Notes under the pieces: generated by a model
Seen by the model: the letters and a program-made list of their open reading frames with translations, nothing else
The model's database searches: none
Told to the model about the DNA's origin: nothing
NCBI RefSeq assembly: GCF_004339565.1
Contig: NZ_SMFZ01000001.1
Location: 2,480,001-2,544,000 of the forward strand
Length of the DNA stretch: 64,000 nt
Direction: 5' to 3'
From: Pseudonocardia endophytica
GTDB taxonomy: Bacteria > Actinomycetota > Actinomycetes > Mycobacteriales > Pseudonocardiaceae
Program-made: the position numbers and the translations under genes
Shown: piece after piece, positions 1 to 8,383 of the stretch
Layout: every line of letters begins with the position of its first letter
How positions within the stretch are numbered: the first letter of the stretch is position 1

Positions 1-2
1 AC

Positions 3-356
3 CTGCTCACCCGGCATCCGTACGCGTTCGCGCTCGGGCGCCTCCTGCTGGCCGAGCACGCGGACTGGCGCGTGCTGGTCCGCGACCTGCGCGCGCTCAC
101 GCCCCGGACCGTCACGTCGGAGTCCGAACTGGACACGACGCTGAAGGCGGTCGCCCGCGACGGCGTCGCGAAGCAGTGCGGCGAGGTGCGCGAGGACCGC
201 GGCTGCATCGCACTGCCCGTCCGCGCTCCGGACGACGGGCGCCTGGTCGCCGGGCTGGCGCTCGCCGGCCCCGCCGCACGCGTCGCGGAACCGAACGCGG
301 AGCTCGTCGCCGTGGCGCGGGAGCACACGGACCGTCTGGCACCGTTGCTCGCGTGA
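3..356 (+). CDS. IclR-type regulator, C-terminal part (gene begins before window)
   Basis: The reading frame is open from the window edge to a TGA at 354-356. The visible 117 residues resemble the end of the IclR effector-binding domain: a stretch around RDGVAKQCGEVREDRGCIAL, then a small-residue strand with PVRAPDDG and LALAGPA, then a helix ending in LAPLLA. In IclR proteins this domain binds a small effector and controls DNA binding by an N-terminal helix-turn-helix, which is not visible here. It converges on smpB with 19 bases between the stops. The family call rests on a fragment and could be wrong. Confidence 0.55.
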   Translation: MLTRHPYAFALGRLLLAEHADWRVLVRDLRALTPRTVTSESELDTTLKAVARDGVAKQCGEVREDRGCIALPVRAPDDGRLVAGLALAGPAARVAEPNAELVAVAREHTDRLAPLLA

Positions 357-375
357 ACCGCGCTCCTCCGCCGGC

Positions 376-861
376 TCAGCGCATGCTGCGGGCGCGGCCC
401 TTTGCGGCCCGGCCGATCGCGCGCTGCATCTCGCGGTCGGCGTCCCGCTTGGCCATGTCCTGGCGCTTGTCGTAGTCCCGCTTACCGCGGGCGAGCGCGA
501 TCTCGCACTTGACCTTGCCGTCGTTGAAGTACAACGACAGCGGGACCAGCGTCAGGCCGCCCTCGCGGATCTTGCCGTACAGGCGGTCGATCTCCGAGCG
601 GTGCAGCAGCAGCTTGCGCGACCGGCGCGGGGCGTGGTTCGTCCAGCTGCCCCGCAGGTACTCCGGGATGTGCAGCCCGCGCAGCCAGACCTCGCCGTCG
701 TCGATGTTGGCGAACGCGTCCGCCATCGAGGCCCGGCCCTCCCGGAGGCTCTTGACCTCCGTGCCCATCAGGGCGACCCCGGCCTCATAGGTGTCCAGGA
801 TCGTGTAGTCGTGCCGGGCCCGGCGGTTCTGCGCGATCACCTTCCGGCCCTTCTCCTTCAC
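376..861 (-). CDS. smpB: SsrA-binding protein SmpB
   Basis: SmpB binds tmRNA and brings it to stalled ribosomes for trans-translation. The 161-residue product is of normal length and has the family's N-terminal signature ([12 protein letters not shown], then [10 protein letters not shown]), the beta-barrel core ([17 protein letters not shown]) and a basic C-terminal tail ([20 protein letters not shown]) that occupies the decoding site. The start is GTG at 861, six bases after a TAGACT hexamer, so the mRNA is probably leaderless. It lies 40 bases downstream of ftsX on the same strand, an order familiar from mycobacteria. No tmRNA gene was recognised nearby. Confidence 0.97.
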   Translation of the reverse strand: MKEKGRKVIAQNRRARHDYTILDTYEAGVALMGTEVKSLREGRASMADAFANIDDGEVWLRGLHIPEYLRGSWTNHAPRRSRKLLLHRSEIDRLYGKIREGGLTLVPLSLYFNDGKVKCEIALARGKRDYDKRQDMAKRDADREMQRAIGRAAKGRARSMR

Positions 862-867
862 CCCTGC

Positions 868-873
868 AGTCTA
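868..873 (-). promoter_or_regulatory. -10 element of smpB (probable leaderless promoter)
   Basis: TAGACT lies 6 bases before the GTG start of smpB. No convincing -35 is present at 17 bases. Confidence 0.45.
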
Positions 874-901
874 CCCGTGCAGGTCCAGGCGGTTCCGGCC
901 G

Positions 902-1804
902 TCAGACCTTCACGTACCAGCGGAGCGTGAGGTAGCCGGTCAGGCCGGCCACGATCCCGCCCGCCGGGACGAGCAGCACCGCGACCGTGACCACATCGGA
1001 CAGCAGGACCGGCGGGATCACGTTGGACTGCGCGATGGCGCCCAGCAGGTCGTCCACGACGAGGAACTTGCCCGCGATCAGCCCGGCCCCGGCCAGCGCA
1101 CCGCCGATCAGGCCGGCGACCATCGCCTCGACCAGGAACGGCAGCTGCGTCGTCCACCGCGTGGCTCCGACCAGGCGCATCACACCGACCTCGGTGCGCC
1201 GCGTGAACGCCGACACCTGCACCGTGTTGGAGATCAGCAGCACGGCCGCGATCGCTTGGACCAGGGCCAGGGCGAACGCCACGTTGCGGACGCTGCCGAG
1301 GAAGTCGAACAGCTTCGCGACGACGTCGCGCTGGTCGATGACGTCACGCACGCCGGGCTGGCCGGTGACGGCGGCGCTCACCGCGGCCGGGCCGCCGACC
1401 TGGTCGGTCAGCTGCACGCGCAGCGTGGCCGGGAGCGACTGCGGGCGGGCGACGTCGGCGACGGCCTGACCGGCGAACAGCTCCTTGAACCGGGTGTAGG
1501 CGTCCTGCTGGCTCTCGAACCGCACCTCGCCGACACCGGGCGTCGACCCGATCAGGTTCCGCAGGGCCGAGCACTCCGGACCGGAGCAGTCCCGGTCGGA
1601 CGCCGAGACGTCCGGGGTGAGCGCGACCTGGATCTCCAGCTGGTCGGTGTAGAGGTCACCGATCGCGTCGATCGTGCGCACGACGAGCAGCCCGGCGCCG
1701 ACGGAGAGCAGCGTGACGGCCGTCGTCAGCACCATCGCCACGCTCATCGTGACGTTGCGGCGCAGGCCGGAGGAGACCTCGCGGGTGAGCAGCCCGGCGC
1801 GCAT
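902..1804 (-). CDS. ftsX: Cell division protein FtsX
   Basis: FtsX is the membrane subunit of the FtsEX ABC-type complex that couples division to activation of peptidoglycan hydrolases. The 300-residue protein has one N-terminal membrane helix (about 20-45), an extracellular domain of about 120 residues with a probable CxxxxC disulphide loop (CSGPEC), and three C-terminal helices, the usual FtsX topology. Its ATG overlaps the TAA of ftsE by one base, so the two are translationally coupled. In mycobacteria the extracellular loop recruits a NlpC/P60 hydrolase; no such gene is in this window. Confidence 0.95.
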   Translation of the reverse strand: MRAGLLTREVSSGLRRNVTMSVAMVLTTAVTLLSVGAGLLVVRTIDAIGDLYTDQLEIQVALTPDVSASDRDCSGPECSALRNLIGSTPGVGEVRFESQQDAYTRFKELFAGQAVADVARPQSLPATLRVQLTDQVGGPAAVSAAVTGQPGVRDVIDQRDVVAKLFDFLGSVRNVAFALALVQAIAAVLLISNTVQVSAFTRRTEVGVMRLVGATRWTTQLPFLVEAMVAGLIGGALAGAGLIAGKFLVVDDLLGAIAQSNVIPPVLLSDVVTVAVLLVPAGGIVAGLTGYLTLRWYVKV

Positions 1805-2493
1805 TACCGGCCCGCCCCGTAGACCGCGCGGGCCTCGTCGCGCTGGACGACGCCGTCGTCGAGCTCGATGACGCGGCGACGCATCGAGTCGACGATCCCG
1901 TCGTCGTGCGTGGCCATCAGGACGGTGGTGCCGCTTCGGTTGATCCGTTCCAGCAGGTGCATGATCCCGCGGCTGGTCTCCGGGTCGAGATTGCCGGTCG
2001 GTTCGTCGGCCAGCAGTAGCGGCGGCTTGTTCACGCTGGCCCGTGCGATGGCGACGCGCTGCTGCTCGCCGCCGGAGAGCTCGTGCGGCATCCGGTTCGC
2101 CTTGCCCTGCAGACCGACCATCTCCAGCAGCTCCGGGACGGCGCTGCGGATCTCGGCGGGTCTGCGGCCGAGCACCTCGAGCGCGAACGCGACGTTGCCG
2201 CCGACCGTGCGGTTGGACAGCAGGCGGAAGTCCTGGAACACGCAGCCGATGCGCTGGCGCAGGCGCGGGATCCGGCGGCGGGACAGGCTGCCGATGTCCT
2301 GGCCGTCGACCAGGACCTTGCCGGACGTCGGGCGGTCCTCACGCAGCAGCAGCCGCAGCAGCGTCGACTTGCCCGACCCGGACGGCCCGATCAGGAACAC
2401 GAACTCGCCTCGGTCGACCGTGGCCGAGACCCGGTTCAGCGCCGGACGGGTCGACGCCGGGTACAGCTTGGTGACGTCCCGCAGCTCGATCAC
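1804..2493 (-). CDS. ftsE: Cell division ATP-binding protein FtsE
   Basis: This is the ATPase of FtsEX. From GTG at 2493 the product is 229 residues and starts at [11 protein letters not shown], as FtsE proteins do. Walker A is GPSGSGKST, the signature is LSGGEQQR, Walker B is [12 protein letters not shown] and the switch histidine follows in ATHD. An open frame continues upstream to 2745 but that part runs through a non-coding repeat, so it is not credible coding sequence. A TAGCGT hexamer 8 bases upstream suggests ftsE has its own leaderless promoter in addition to any read-through from prfB. Confidence 0.96.
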   Translation of the reverse strand: MIELRDVTKLYPASTRPALNRVSATVDRGEFVFLIGPSGSGKSTLLRLLLREDRPTSGKVLVDGQDIGSLSRRRIPRLRQRIGCVFQDFRLLSNRTVGGNVAFALEVLGRRPAEIRSAVPELLEMVGLQGKANRMPHELSGGEQQRVAIARASVNKPPLLLADEPTGNLDPETSRGIMHLLERINRSGTTVLMATHDDGIVDSMRRRVIELDDGVVQRDEARAVYGAGR

Positions 2494-2501
2494 GGAGCGA
2501 G

Positions 2502-2507
2502 ACGCTA
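2502..2507 (-). promoter_or_regulatory. -10 element of ftsEX
   Basis: TAGCGT ends 8 bases before the chosen GTG start of ftsE; supports that start over longer ones. Confidence 0.45.
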
Positions 2508-2612
2508 CCGCCGCCGGACGTGCACACCGCGTCACGACGCGCCCGTGGCGTGGCATCTCACCTGGCCGTGCTCCGAGCCGCTCCGCGCTCGCCGGAGCCT
2601 TGCCGGACGACG

Positions 2613-2705
2613 CTTTGCTCTGCTCACGCGGGCGCACCACCACCTGGACCAGCGCGTGCTCCATCCGGGTCGTGAGCCCGTTGCGTGGAGGTGAGCAGAG
2701 CAAAG
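2613..2705. repeat. Palindromic element A, copy 1
   Basis: Perfect 15-bp inverted arms, CTTTGCTCTGCTCAC at 2613-2627 and its complement at 2691-2705, enclose 63 bp. Inside, CGGGCGCACCACC lies near the left arm and CGTTGCGTGGAG next to the right arm; CGCA and TGCG can extend the stem past a 5x5 internal loop. The same arrangement recurs at 29388 and 58818. Left flank (read outward) is CGTCGTCCGG, right flank GCGCAGTTCGGAG. It sits between ftsE and the lipoprotein gene and encodes nothing credible. Confidence 0.9.
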
Positions 2706-2748
2706 GCGCAGTTCGGAGGGTCCGCCGTGGGTGGCCGAGCCGCATTCA

Positions 2749-2832
2749 TGATCCGCGGAACGCGCTCGCCACGGGAGAACGCGCGTGCCCGGGCGCACGC
2801 GTTCTCCGACGACGCGCGCGTTCTGCGGATCA
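2749..2832. repeat. Palindromic element C, copy 1
   Basis: Outer arms TGATCCGCGGAACGCGC (2749-2765) and GCGCGTTCTGCGGATCA (2816-2832) match at 16 of 17 positions as an inverted repeat. A nested hairpin has GGAGAACGCG (2774-2783) and CGCGTTCTCC (2798-2807). A related, expanded copy is at 58966. It ends 21 bases beyond the stop of the lipoprotein gene, so it could also act as that gene's terminator. Confidence 0.75.
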
Positions 2833-2853
2833 GCACGCGTGCGGCAGGACGGG

Positions 2854-3561
2854 CTACGGCGACGGCGGGGTGATGTCGGTGGGCACGCCGAGGTCGGTCA
2901 GGCGCAGCGTGACCGGGCCGGTGGCCGACCCGCCCGCCGGTGAGACACGCAACTGCGCGACCCGTCCGTCCGGGCCGAGCCAGACCTCGACGGCCGGGCG
3001 CCCGGTCACGAGCCCGGCCAACGACCGCAGGCCCGCCGCGGTGGCGGGATCGGCCGATGCCGCCGCGGCCGCCTCGAGGTCGGCGGTCCCGCGGTAGCGG
3101 GTGGTCGGGACACCGCCGAGGTCCTCCGTCCCGTCCGCGACGACGTCGCGCAGGCCGGGCGCCGCGTGCAGTGCGCCGGTCAGCGCGTCGACCGGGACGA
3201 GCCCGGAGGAGACCCGCTGCCACCGCCCGCCGAACTCGACCCACGACGAGCCGTCGACGGTACGTACGGAGACCGCCCTGCCCTGCACGGTCGCGGACAG
3301 GTCGGCGGCGAACGGCGCGAACCGCAGAGGGCCGTTCGCGGTCACCGCTCCGGCGGCGGTGCCTGCGTCGATCGACGCGCGGGCCGAGCCGGCGGACAGC
3401 GTCGCGGCGAGCGCGTCGCCGACGACGCGGTCCGGGGACGCCGTCGTGGCGGGGGACGGCGTGGCCACGGACGCGGCGGGCGTGGTGCCGGTGCACCCGG
3501 TCAGGACGAGCAGGGCGCAGGCCGCGGCGGCGAGCGCCGCGGCCGGTCGGGCGAGGTTCAC
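2854..3561 (-). CDS. Secreted lipoprotein, probably LppX/LprAFG-like
   Basis: The product has 235 residues with a lipoprotein signal: basic start, hydrophobic run and lipobox LTGC, followed by a Thr/Pro/Ser-rich linker. The mature part has alternating hydrophobic strands ([21 protein letters not shown], then a late [16 protein letters not shown]) reminiscent of the LppX/LprG fold that carries lipids in actinobacterial envelopes. The GTG start at 3561 overlaps the TGA of prfB in a GTGA junction, so it is translated with prfB. The fold assignment is inference; the lipoprotein call is firm. Confidence 0.7.
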   Translation of the reverse strand: MNLARPAAALAAAACALLVLTGCTGTTPAASVATPSPATTASPDRVVGDALAATLSAGSARASIDAGTAAGAVTANGPLRFAPFAADLSATVQGRAVSVRTVDGSSWVEFGGRWQRVSSGLVPVDALTGALHAAPGLRDVVADGTEDLGGVPTTRYRGTADLEAAAAASADPATAAGLRSLAGLVTGRPAVEVWLGPDGRVAQLRVSPAGGSATGPVTLRLTDLGVPTDITPPSP

Positions 3562-4676
3562 GCGCCGGTCGACTCGGTCTCGGTCTGCTTGCGCCAGCGG
3601 ATCCCGGCCTCGATCAGGTCGTCGATGTCGCCGTCGAGGACACCGCTCGGGTTCTGGTTCTCCAGGCCCGTGCGCAGGTCCTTGACCTGCTGGTACGGGT
3701 GCAGGACGTAGTTGCGCATCTGGTTGCCCCATGACGAGTCCGACGAGTCCTTGAGCGAGTCCATCAGCTCGCGCTCCTCCTGCTTGCGGCGCGCGAGCAG
3801 CTTGGCCGAGAGCACGACCATGGCGCTGGCCTTGTTCTGCAGCTGCGAGCGCTCGTTCTGGCAGGAGACGACGATGCCGGTCGGGATGTGCGTCAGCCGG
3901 ACCGCGGAGTCGGTCGTGTTCACGCCCTGACCACCGGGTCCGGACGAGCGGTAGACGTCGACCCGCAGGTCCTTCTCGTCGATCTCGACGTGGTCGGTGG
4001 TCTCCACGACCGGGACGACCTCCACGCCGGCGAAGGACGTCTGGCGGCGGCCCTGGTTGTCGAACGGCGAGATCCGGACGAGCCGGTGGGTGCCCTGCTC
4101 GACGGACAGCGTCCCGTAGGCGTACGGCGCGTGGACCTGGAACGTCGCCGACTTGATCCCCGCCTCCTCGGCGTAGGACGTGTCGTAGACGTCGGTGCCG
4201 TAGCCGTGCCGCTCCGCCCAGCGCAGGTACATCCGCATGAGCATCTCGGCGAAGTCGGCGGCGTCCACCCCGCCCGCGCCCGCGCGGATCGTGACCAGCG
4301 CCTCGCGCGGGTCGAACTCGCCGGACAGCAGCGTGCGGACCTCGAGCGACTCGATCTCGGAGCGCAGCTTGCCGCGGTCCCGGTCGGCGTCGGCGATCGC
4401 GGAGTCGTCGCTCTCCTCCTCGGCCAGCTCGTAGAGCACCGGGAGGTCGTCCAGCCTGCGGCGCAGCTCCTCGAGCCTGCGCAGGTCGCCCTGGGCGTGC
4501 GCGAGCCGGCTGGTGATCTTCTGCGCGGCCTCGACGTCGTCCCACAGATCCGGACGCCCCGCCTGCTCGGACAGCTCGTCGATCTCCGTGCGCAGGTTCT
4601 CGACGTCGGCGACGGTCTCGATGTTGGAGAGCGTGCCGTCGAGTTCCTTGAGGTCGGCCTGGACGTCCGGGTTCAC
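3558..4676 (-). CDS. prfB: Peptide chain release factor 2
   Basis: RF2 recognises UGA and UAA and triggers peptide release. The 372-residue protein has the class signature SPF (in [11 protein letters not shown], the RF2 type) and the catalytic GGQ in [14 protein letters not shown]. The frame is continuous near codon 25, so the autoregulatory UGA frameshift seen in many bacteria is absent. Start GTG at 4676 lies 8 bases after TAGGCT. The downstream lipoprotein overlaps it by four bases. Confidence 0.97.
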   Translation of the reverse strand: MNPDVQADLKELDGTLSNIETVADVENLRTEIDELSEQAGRPDLWDDVEAAQKITSRLAHAQGDLRRLEELRRRLDDLPVLYELAEEESDDSAIADADRDRGKLRSEIESLEVRTLLSGEFDPREALVTIRAGAGGVDAADFAEMLMRMYLRWAERHGYGTDVYDTSYAEEAGIKSATFQVHAPYAYGTLSVEQGTHRLVRISPFDNQGRRQTSFAGVEVVPVVETTDHVEIDEKDLRVDVYRSSGPGGQGVNTTDSAVRLTHIPTGIVVSCQNERSQLQNKASAMVVLSAKLLARRKQEERELMDSLKDSSDSSWGNQMRNYVLHPYQQVKDLRTGLENQNPSGVLDGDIDDLIEAGIRWRKQTETESTGA

Positions 4677-4684
4677 AACGGTCC

Positions 4685-4690
4685 AGCCTA
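4685..4690 (-). promoter_or_regulatory. -10 element of prfB
   Basis: TAGGCT ends 8 bases before the prfB GTG; probable leaderless transcript. Confidence 0.45.
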
Positions 4691-4742
4691 CGCGGCCGGA
4701 CGAACCGCCCCGATGCCCGGCAGCCGGTGCGGAGGCCGCGGA

Positions 4743-5252
4743 TCAGTCGGTCGGGACCGAGTCGATCAGCTTGATCATGGCCCGGGTGTGCGCGACGGCG
4801 AACTCGGCGACCGGCTTCTCGTACGGGTCCTCCGTGTCCTTGGCCGCGGCACGTGCCTGCGCCAGGCGCTCGGTGTAGGCCTGCTTCGCGTCACGGACGA
4901 GCTCGGTGCGCTGCTTGACCGTCAGCGACCCGGCGTGCAGCACACGCAGCACCAACGGGCTGCGGACCGGCTCCGCCTCGCCGCCCTCGGCGAGCCAGGC
5001 CTTGAACGCGCGCTTCCCGGCGGCGGTCAGCACGTACTGCTGCGACGCGCGGGCACCCTGCTTGCCGAGCCGGAGCAGTCCGGCGTCGGTCAGGACGGGC
5101 AGCTCCCGGTAGACCTGGCTGCGGGTGACCGAGAAGAACAGCCCGAACTGCTCCCCGGCGGCGGACACGAGCTGACCACCGGTCATCGGCCCCCCGTGCA
5201 GCAGGCCGAGGAGTGCGGCGGCGGTGGAATTCACGGGTACGGCAGGTGGCAT
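4743..5252 (-). CDS. PadR-family transcriptional regulator
   Basis: The 169-residue protein has an N-terminal winged helix (AALLGLLHGGPMTGGQLVSAA, then SVTRSQVYRELPVLTDAGLL) and a helical C-terminal dimerisation part, the PadR/vinculin-like architecture. PadR proteins are usually repressors responding to small molecules or stress. Start ATG at 5252 has GGTGAG a few bases upstream. It stands downstream of the two acyl-CoA dehydrogenases on the same strand but is separated by a strong hairpin, so co-transcription is doubtful. Its target is not shown by the sequence. Confidence 0.85.
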   Translation of the reverse strand: MPPAVPVNSTAAALLGLLHGGPMTGGQLVSAAGEQFGLFFSVTRSQVYRELPVLTDAGLLRLGKQGARASQQYVLTAAGKRAFKAWLAEGGEAEPVRSPLVLRVLHAGSLTVKQRTELVRDAKQAYTERLAQARAAAKDTEDPYEKPVAEFAVAHTRAMIKLIDSVPTD

Positions 5253-5315
5253 CGACTCACCGTCCCACGTCAGCGCCGTACCCGCCATTCCACAGTGCAC
5301 ATCCGCGACGGCGTG

Positions 5316-5349
5316 TCGCCGGGCGGTCCGATGCGGACCGTCCCGGCGA
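5316..5349 (-). terminator. Hairpin after the acyl-CoA dehydrogenase pair
   Basis: TCGCCGGG and GGTCCG pair with CGGACC and CCCGGCGA around an ATG loop, with a small internal loop. It lies 29 bases past the stop at 5378. There is no T tract, as is common for high-GC terminators. Confidence 0.5.
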
Positions 5350-5377
5350 GACATCCACCACGGGATCGGTTGGGGCT

Positions 5378-6400
5378 CTAGACGGTCAGCGCCGCGATCT
5401 TCTCGCGCTGGACGTCGACGCCGCCGAACTGGCCGGCGAGACGCTTGGCGCGCTTGTAGAAGAAATGCGCCTCGTGCTCCCAGGTGTACCCGATGCCGCC
5501 GTGGTACTGGATCATGGCGCCGGTCGCCTGCAGCGCGACCTCGCTCGCCTTCCCCTTCGCGACGGCGACGGCGAGATCCGCGTCGTCGAGCCCGGTGTCC
5601 ACCGCGTGCGCGGCGTACAGCGACGCGTGCTCGGCCATCGTGACGCCGACGTGCAGGTCGGCCATCACGTGCTTGATCGCCTGGAACGAGCCGACCGGGA
5701 CGCCGAACTGCTCGCGCTCGCGGTCGTAGGCCACGGTGCGGCTCAACGCCTCCCGCGCGATCCCGACCAGGTCGGCCGCGACCAGCACGGTCGCCCGGTC
5801 CACGAGCGCCTTCTGCACCTCGACCGTCGCGCCCGCCAGCTCCTCGGCCGTCCCGCCGGACAGCGACGCGAGCCGCGTGGTGCCGTCGTAGCTGCCGACC
5901 GGCGTCGCGGACGCGCCGGTGACCAGCGACAACCCGGGCACACCGTCCTGCGACGGGGCCACGACGACGTCGGCGATCGCGCCGTACTCCACCGCGGGCA
6001 GCCCGCTCGCGGCGCTGCCGCGCTCGGTGAACGCGCCGACGGCCTGACCGGCGGCGAGCTTCGGCAGCCACTCCGAGCGCTGGGAGTCGCCGCCCGCCAG
6101 CCGGATCGCCTCCGCGGCGAGGACGGTGCCGCGCCACGGTCCCGGCGCGCAGCCCGCGCCGAGCGCCCGCGCGATCACCTGGGCCTCGACCAGGCCGAGG
6201 CCGAGCCCGTCGTTCTCCTCTGGCACGAGCGTCGCGAGCCAGCCCTGCTCGCCGGCGGCCGACCACAGCGAGGCCGGGTTGCCGTCGGACGCACCGTCCT
6301 CGACGACGCCGCGCACCGCCTCCAGGTCGAAGCGCTCCGCCAGGTAGCCACGCACGGCGGCGTCGAACTCGCGCTGGTCCTCATCGAGTGCGAAGAACAT
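5378..6400 (-). CDS. Acyl-CoA dehydrogenase (short subunit type)
   Basis: The product (340 residues) is an acyl-CoA dehydrogenase by its C-terminal signatures YDREREQFGVPVGSFQAIKH and GGIGYTWEHEAHFFYKRAK. It is shorter than the usual 380-390 residues and its middle domain is reduced, typical of one partner of the heterotetrameric FadE enzymes described in mycobacteria for sterol and branched substrates. The second dehydrogenase gene lies 9 bases upstream. The pair probably forms one FAD-dependent enzyme; the substrate cannot be told from sequence. Confidence 0.9.
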   Translation of the reverse strand: MFFALDEDQREFDAAVRGYLAERFDLEAVRGVVEDGASDGNPASLWSAAGEQGWLATLVPEENDGLGLGLVEAQVIARALGAGCAPGPWRGTVLAAEAIRLAGGDSQRSEWLPKLAAGQAVGAFTERGSAASGLPAVEYGAIADVVVAPSQDGVPGLSLVTGASATPVGSYDGTTRLASLSGGTAEELAGATVEVQKALVDRATVLVAADLVGIAREALSRTVAYDREREQFGVPVGSFQAIKHVMADLHVGVTMAEHASLYAAHAVDTGLDDADLAVAVAKGKASEVALQATGAMIQYHGGIGYTWEHEAHFFYKRAKRLAGQFGGVDVQREKIAALTV

Positions 6401-6409
6401 CGCTTTCCC

Positions 6410-7582
6410 CTACCGCGGCAGGCCGAGCACACGCTCGGCGGTGATGTTGCGCTGCACCTGAGACGAGCCGCCCCAGATCGTCACCGAACGCGACCACATG
6501 GCCTGCGCGTTCAGCGGACGGAGGTCGGTCCCGTCCGGCAGCGTGTCCTGTGTGGCGTACTCGCCGAGGATCCGGTCGTAGACCTCCCAGAGGTCCTGGA
6601 ACGTCTCGGACCACTGCAGCTTCGTCATCGACGCCTCGAAACCCAGGTCACGGCCCTGCTCGACCTGGGTGAGCACGTGCATCGAGTGCAGGCGCAGGCA
6701 CTCCAGCTCGGTCAGCACGCGCGCCAGCTCGTTGCGGATCACCGGGTCGGAGTCCCTGCCGAGCGACGTCGCGACGGCCACGATCTCGTCGTACTGCCTG
6801 CGGAACTCCGTGTACTGGGAGATCCCGGACGCGCCGCGCTCGAACGAGAGCAGCAGCATCGCCGTCCGCCAGCCGTCGCCGATCTCGCCGAGGCAGTCGG
6901 TGGCCGGGACGCGCGCGTCGTCGAAGAACACCTCGCCGAACTCGCTCGCGCCGCTCATCTGGCGCAGCGGCCGGGCGTCCACACCGGACTGGTGCATGTC
7001 GATCAGCAGCATCGAGATGCCGCGGTGCTTCTCCGAGCCCGGCTCGGTGCGCACCATGGTGAAGATCTTGTCGCCGTGCACGGCGTTGGTCGTCCACACC
7101 TTCTGCCCGTTGACGACGAAGTCGTCGCCGTCCCGGGTCCCCTTGGTGGACAGGGCCGCGAGGTCGGATCCCGCGCCGGGCTCTGAGAAGCCCTGGCACC
7201 AGATCACCTCGTTGCGCAGCATCGGGCCGATGATCTCCTTGCGCTGCGCGTCGGTCCCGATCGCCATGACCGTCGGCGCGAGGAACGTCAGTCCCAGCGG
7301 GTTCACCGTGCGCGGGGCGTTCGCGAGGACCATCTCCTCGTCGTAGATCGCCTTCATCCCGGGCGTACCGCCCCGGCCGCCGTACTCGGTGGGCCACTGG
7401 ATGCCGGCGAAGCCGGCCAGTGCCTTGTCCCGCTCCCAGTCGCGGCGGATCCGGAAGTCCTCGTCGTCGTCGAGGGCCTCCCAGAAGCCGGGGCGGGACC
7501 ACTCGTCGGGGATGTTGGCCGACAGCCAGGACCGCAGCTCGCTGCGGAAGTCCTCCTCGGCCGCGGAGTAGGTCAGGTCCAT
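6410..7582 (-). CDS. Acyl-CoA dehydrogenase (full-length subunit)
   Basis: The 390-residue product has all three dehydrogenase domains. It shows WCQGFSEPGAGSDLA (FAD/substrate signature 1), VNGQKVWTT, and a C-terminal IWGGSSQVQRNITAERVLG (signature 2). AGGAG lies about 8 bases before the ATG, so this gene has a leader and heads the operon. With the following gene it likely makes a FadE heterotetramer. Confidence 0.93.
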   Translation of the reverse strand: MDLTYSAAEEDFRSELRSWLSANIPDEWSRPGFWEALDDDEDFRIRRDWERDKALAGFAGIQWPTEYGGRGGTPGMKAIYDEEMVLANAPRTVNPLGLTFLAPTVMAIGTDAQRKEIIGPMLRNEVIWCQGFSEPGAGSDLAALSTKGTRDGDDFVVNGQKVWTTNAVHGDKIFTMVRTEPGSEKHRGISMLLIDMHQSGVDARPLRQMSGASEFGEVFFDDARVPATDCLGEIGDGWRTAMLLLSFERGASGISQYTEFRRQYDEIVAVATSLGRDSDPVIRNELARVLTELECLRLHSMHVLTQVEQGRDLGFEASMTKLQWSETFQDLWEVYDRILGEYATQDTLPDGTDLRPLNAQAMWSRSVTIWGGSSQVQRNITAERVLGLPR

Positions 7583-7687
7583 CGTGCGGTCTCCTCACCA
7601 CGCTGCTTCGCGGGAGCGTACTCGTCGGTAACGTATCTATCACCCGACGGGAAGCGCCGCTCCGTGGTCGGCGCGGTATGCACGCGG

Positions 7688-7693
7688 TACGAT
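7688..7693 (+). promoter_or_regulatory. -10 element of the toxin-antitoxin operon
   Basis: TACGAT ends 6 bases before the ATG at 7700; probable leaderless antitoxin mRNA. Confidence 0.4.
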
Positions 7694-7699
7694 TTCGGT

Positions 7700-7942
7700 A
7701 TGCGCAGTGAGCGGGTGACGGTCACCCTGCCGGCAGAGCTGGTGGCCGAGGCGCGCGACGCGGTCGCGCGCGGATCGTCGGCGAGCCTGTCCGCGTACGT
7801 CGCGGAGGCCGTGCAGGCGAGGCAGGATCGCGACGCCTCGCTGGCCACCCTGGCCAGCCTCTACGGCGGCCCGCCACCCGCGGACGAGCTGGACGCGGCG
7901 CGGCGGTCGCTGCGCCCGCGCCACTCCGCGTGCGTCGGCTGA
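7700..7942 (+). CDS. Ribbon-helix-helix antitoxin
   Basis: The 80-residue product begins with a ribbon strand (SERVTVTLPAELVAEA) followed by a helix and the ASLSAYVAEAVQAR helix, the ribbon-helix-helix arrangement of VapB/MazE-type antitoxins. The rest is charged and would wrap the toxin. The toxin gene starts 7 bases after its stop. Such antitoxins usually repress their own operon. Confidence 0.75.
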   Translation: MRSERVTVTLPAELVAEARDAVARGSSASLSAYVAEAVQARQDRDASLATLASLYGGPPPADELDAARRSLRPRHSACVG

Positions 7943-7949
7943 CCCGCCG

Positions 7950-8342
7950 ATGATCGGCGGACGCGTACTCGACTCCTCTGCACTGGCGGCGTTCGCGACC
8001 GGACGTCCGGTCTACGTGCGCGCCCTCGTCTGGGCCGCGGTCGAGGAGAACATCGTTCTGGCCATCCCCAGCGCCGCGCTCGGACGGGCCTGGTCGGTCC
8101 TCGAGCCGGAACACCACGGCGCGCTGCAGGTCCTGCTCGGGCTACCGAACACGGTGATCCACGAGCTGGACCCGGACACGGCGCAGGAGGCCGGGCTCCT
8201 GCTCGCCTCGACCGGCCAGGAGGACCTCGTCACGGCGCAGGTCGTGAGCACGGCACGGAAGCGCGGCTGGCCGGCCGTCACCGGCGACCCGGGCGGCCTG
8301 CGCAAGCTGGACACCGCCGTGATCGTCGAAGAACTGCCCTAG
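7950..8342 (+). CDS. PIN-like toxin (VapC-type)
   Basis: The 130-residue protein begins VLDSSALAAF, the first acidic strand of PIN RNases, and has a second acidic segment (TGQEDLVTAQV) and a late VTGDPGGLRKLD strand with a conserved aspartate. PIN toxins cleave tRNA or rRNA with a Mg-bound acidic cluster. The spacing and its antitoxin neighbour fit VapBC. The middle acidic residue is not where I would expect it, so activity is not assured. Confidence 0.65.
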   Translation: MIGGRVLDSSALAAFATGRPVYVRALVWAAVEENIVLAIPSAALGRAWSVLEPEHHGALQVLLGLPNTVIHELDPDTAQEAGLLLASTGQEDLVTAQVVSTARKRGWPAVTGDPGGLRKLDTAVIVEELP

Positions 8343-8346
8343 ACGC

Positions 8347-8377
8347 TTGACCTGAAGTCGGCTTCATCTCGGATGAT
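8347..8377 (+). promoter_or_regulatory. Promoter of the oxidoreductase gene
   Basis: TTGACC (8347-8352) and GATGAT (8372-8377) are separated by 19 bases; the GTG start follows after 6 bases. Confidence 0.4.
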
Positions 8378-8383
8378 CGCGTC

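Noticed and set aside
357..901. tmRNA gene near smpB
   Set aside because: No tRNA-like end or peptide tag sequence was recognised in the flanks visible in the window.
2494..2745. N-terminal extension of FtsE by 84 residues
   Set aside because: The extension is translated from element A and neighbouring non-coding DNA; FtsE family proteins start at the IELRDVTK strand.
4600..4676. Programmed frameshift in prfB
   Set aside because: The frame is continuous from the GTG start and no in-frame UGA with the Shine-Dalgarno-like stimulator occurs near codon 25.
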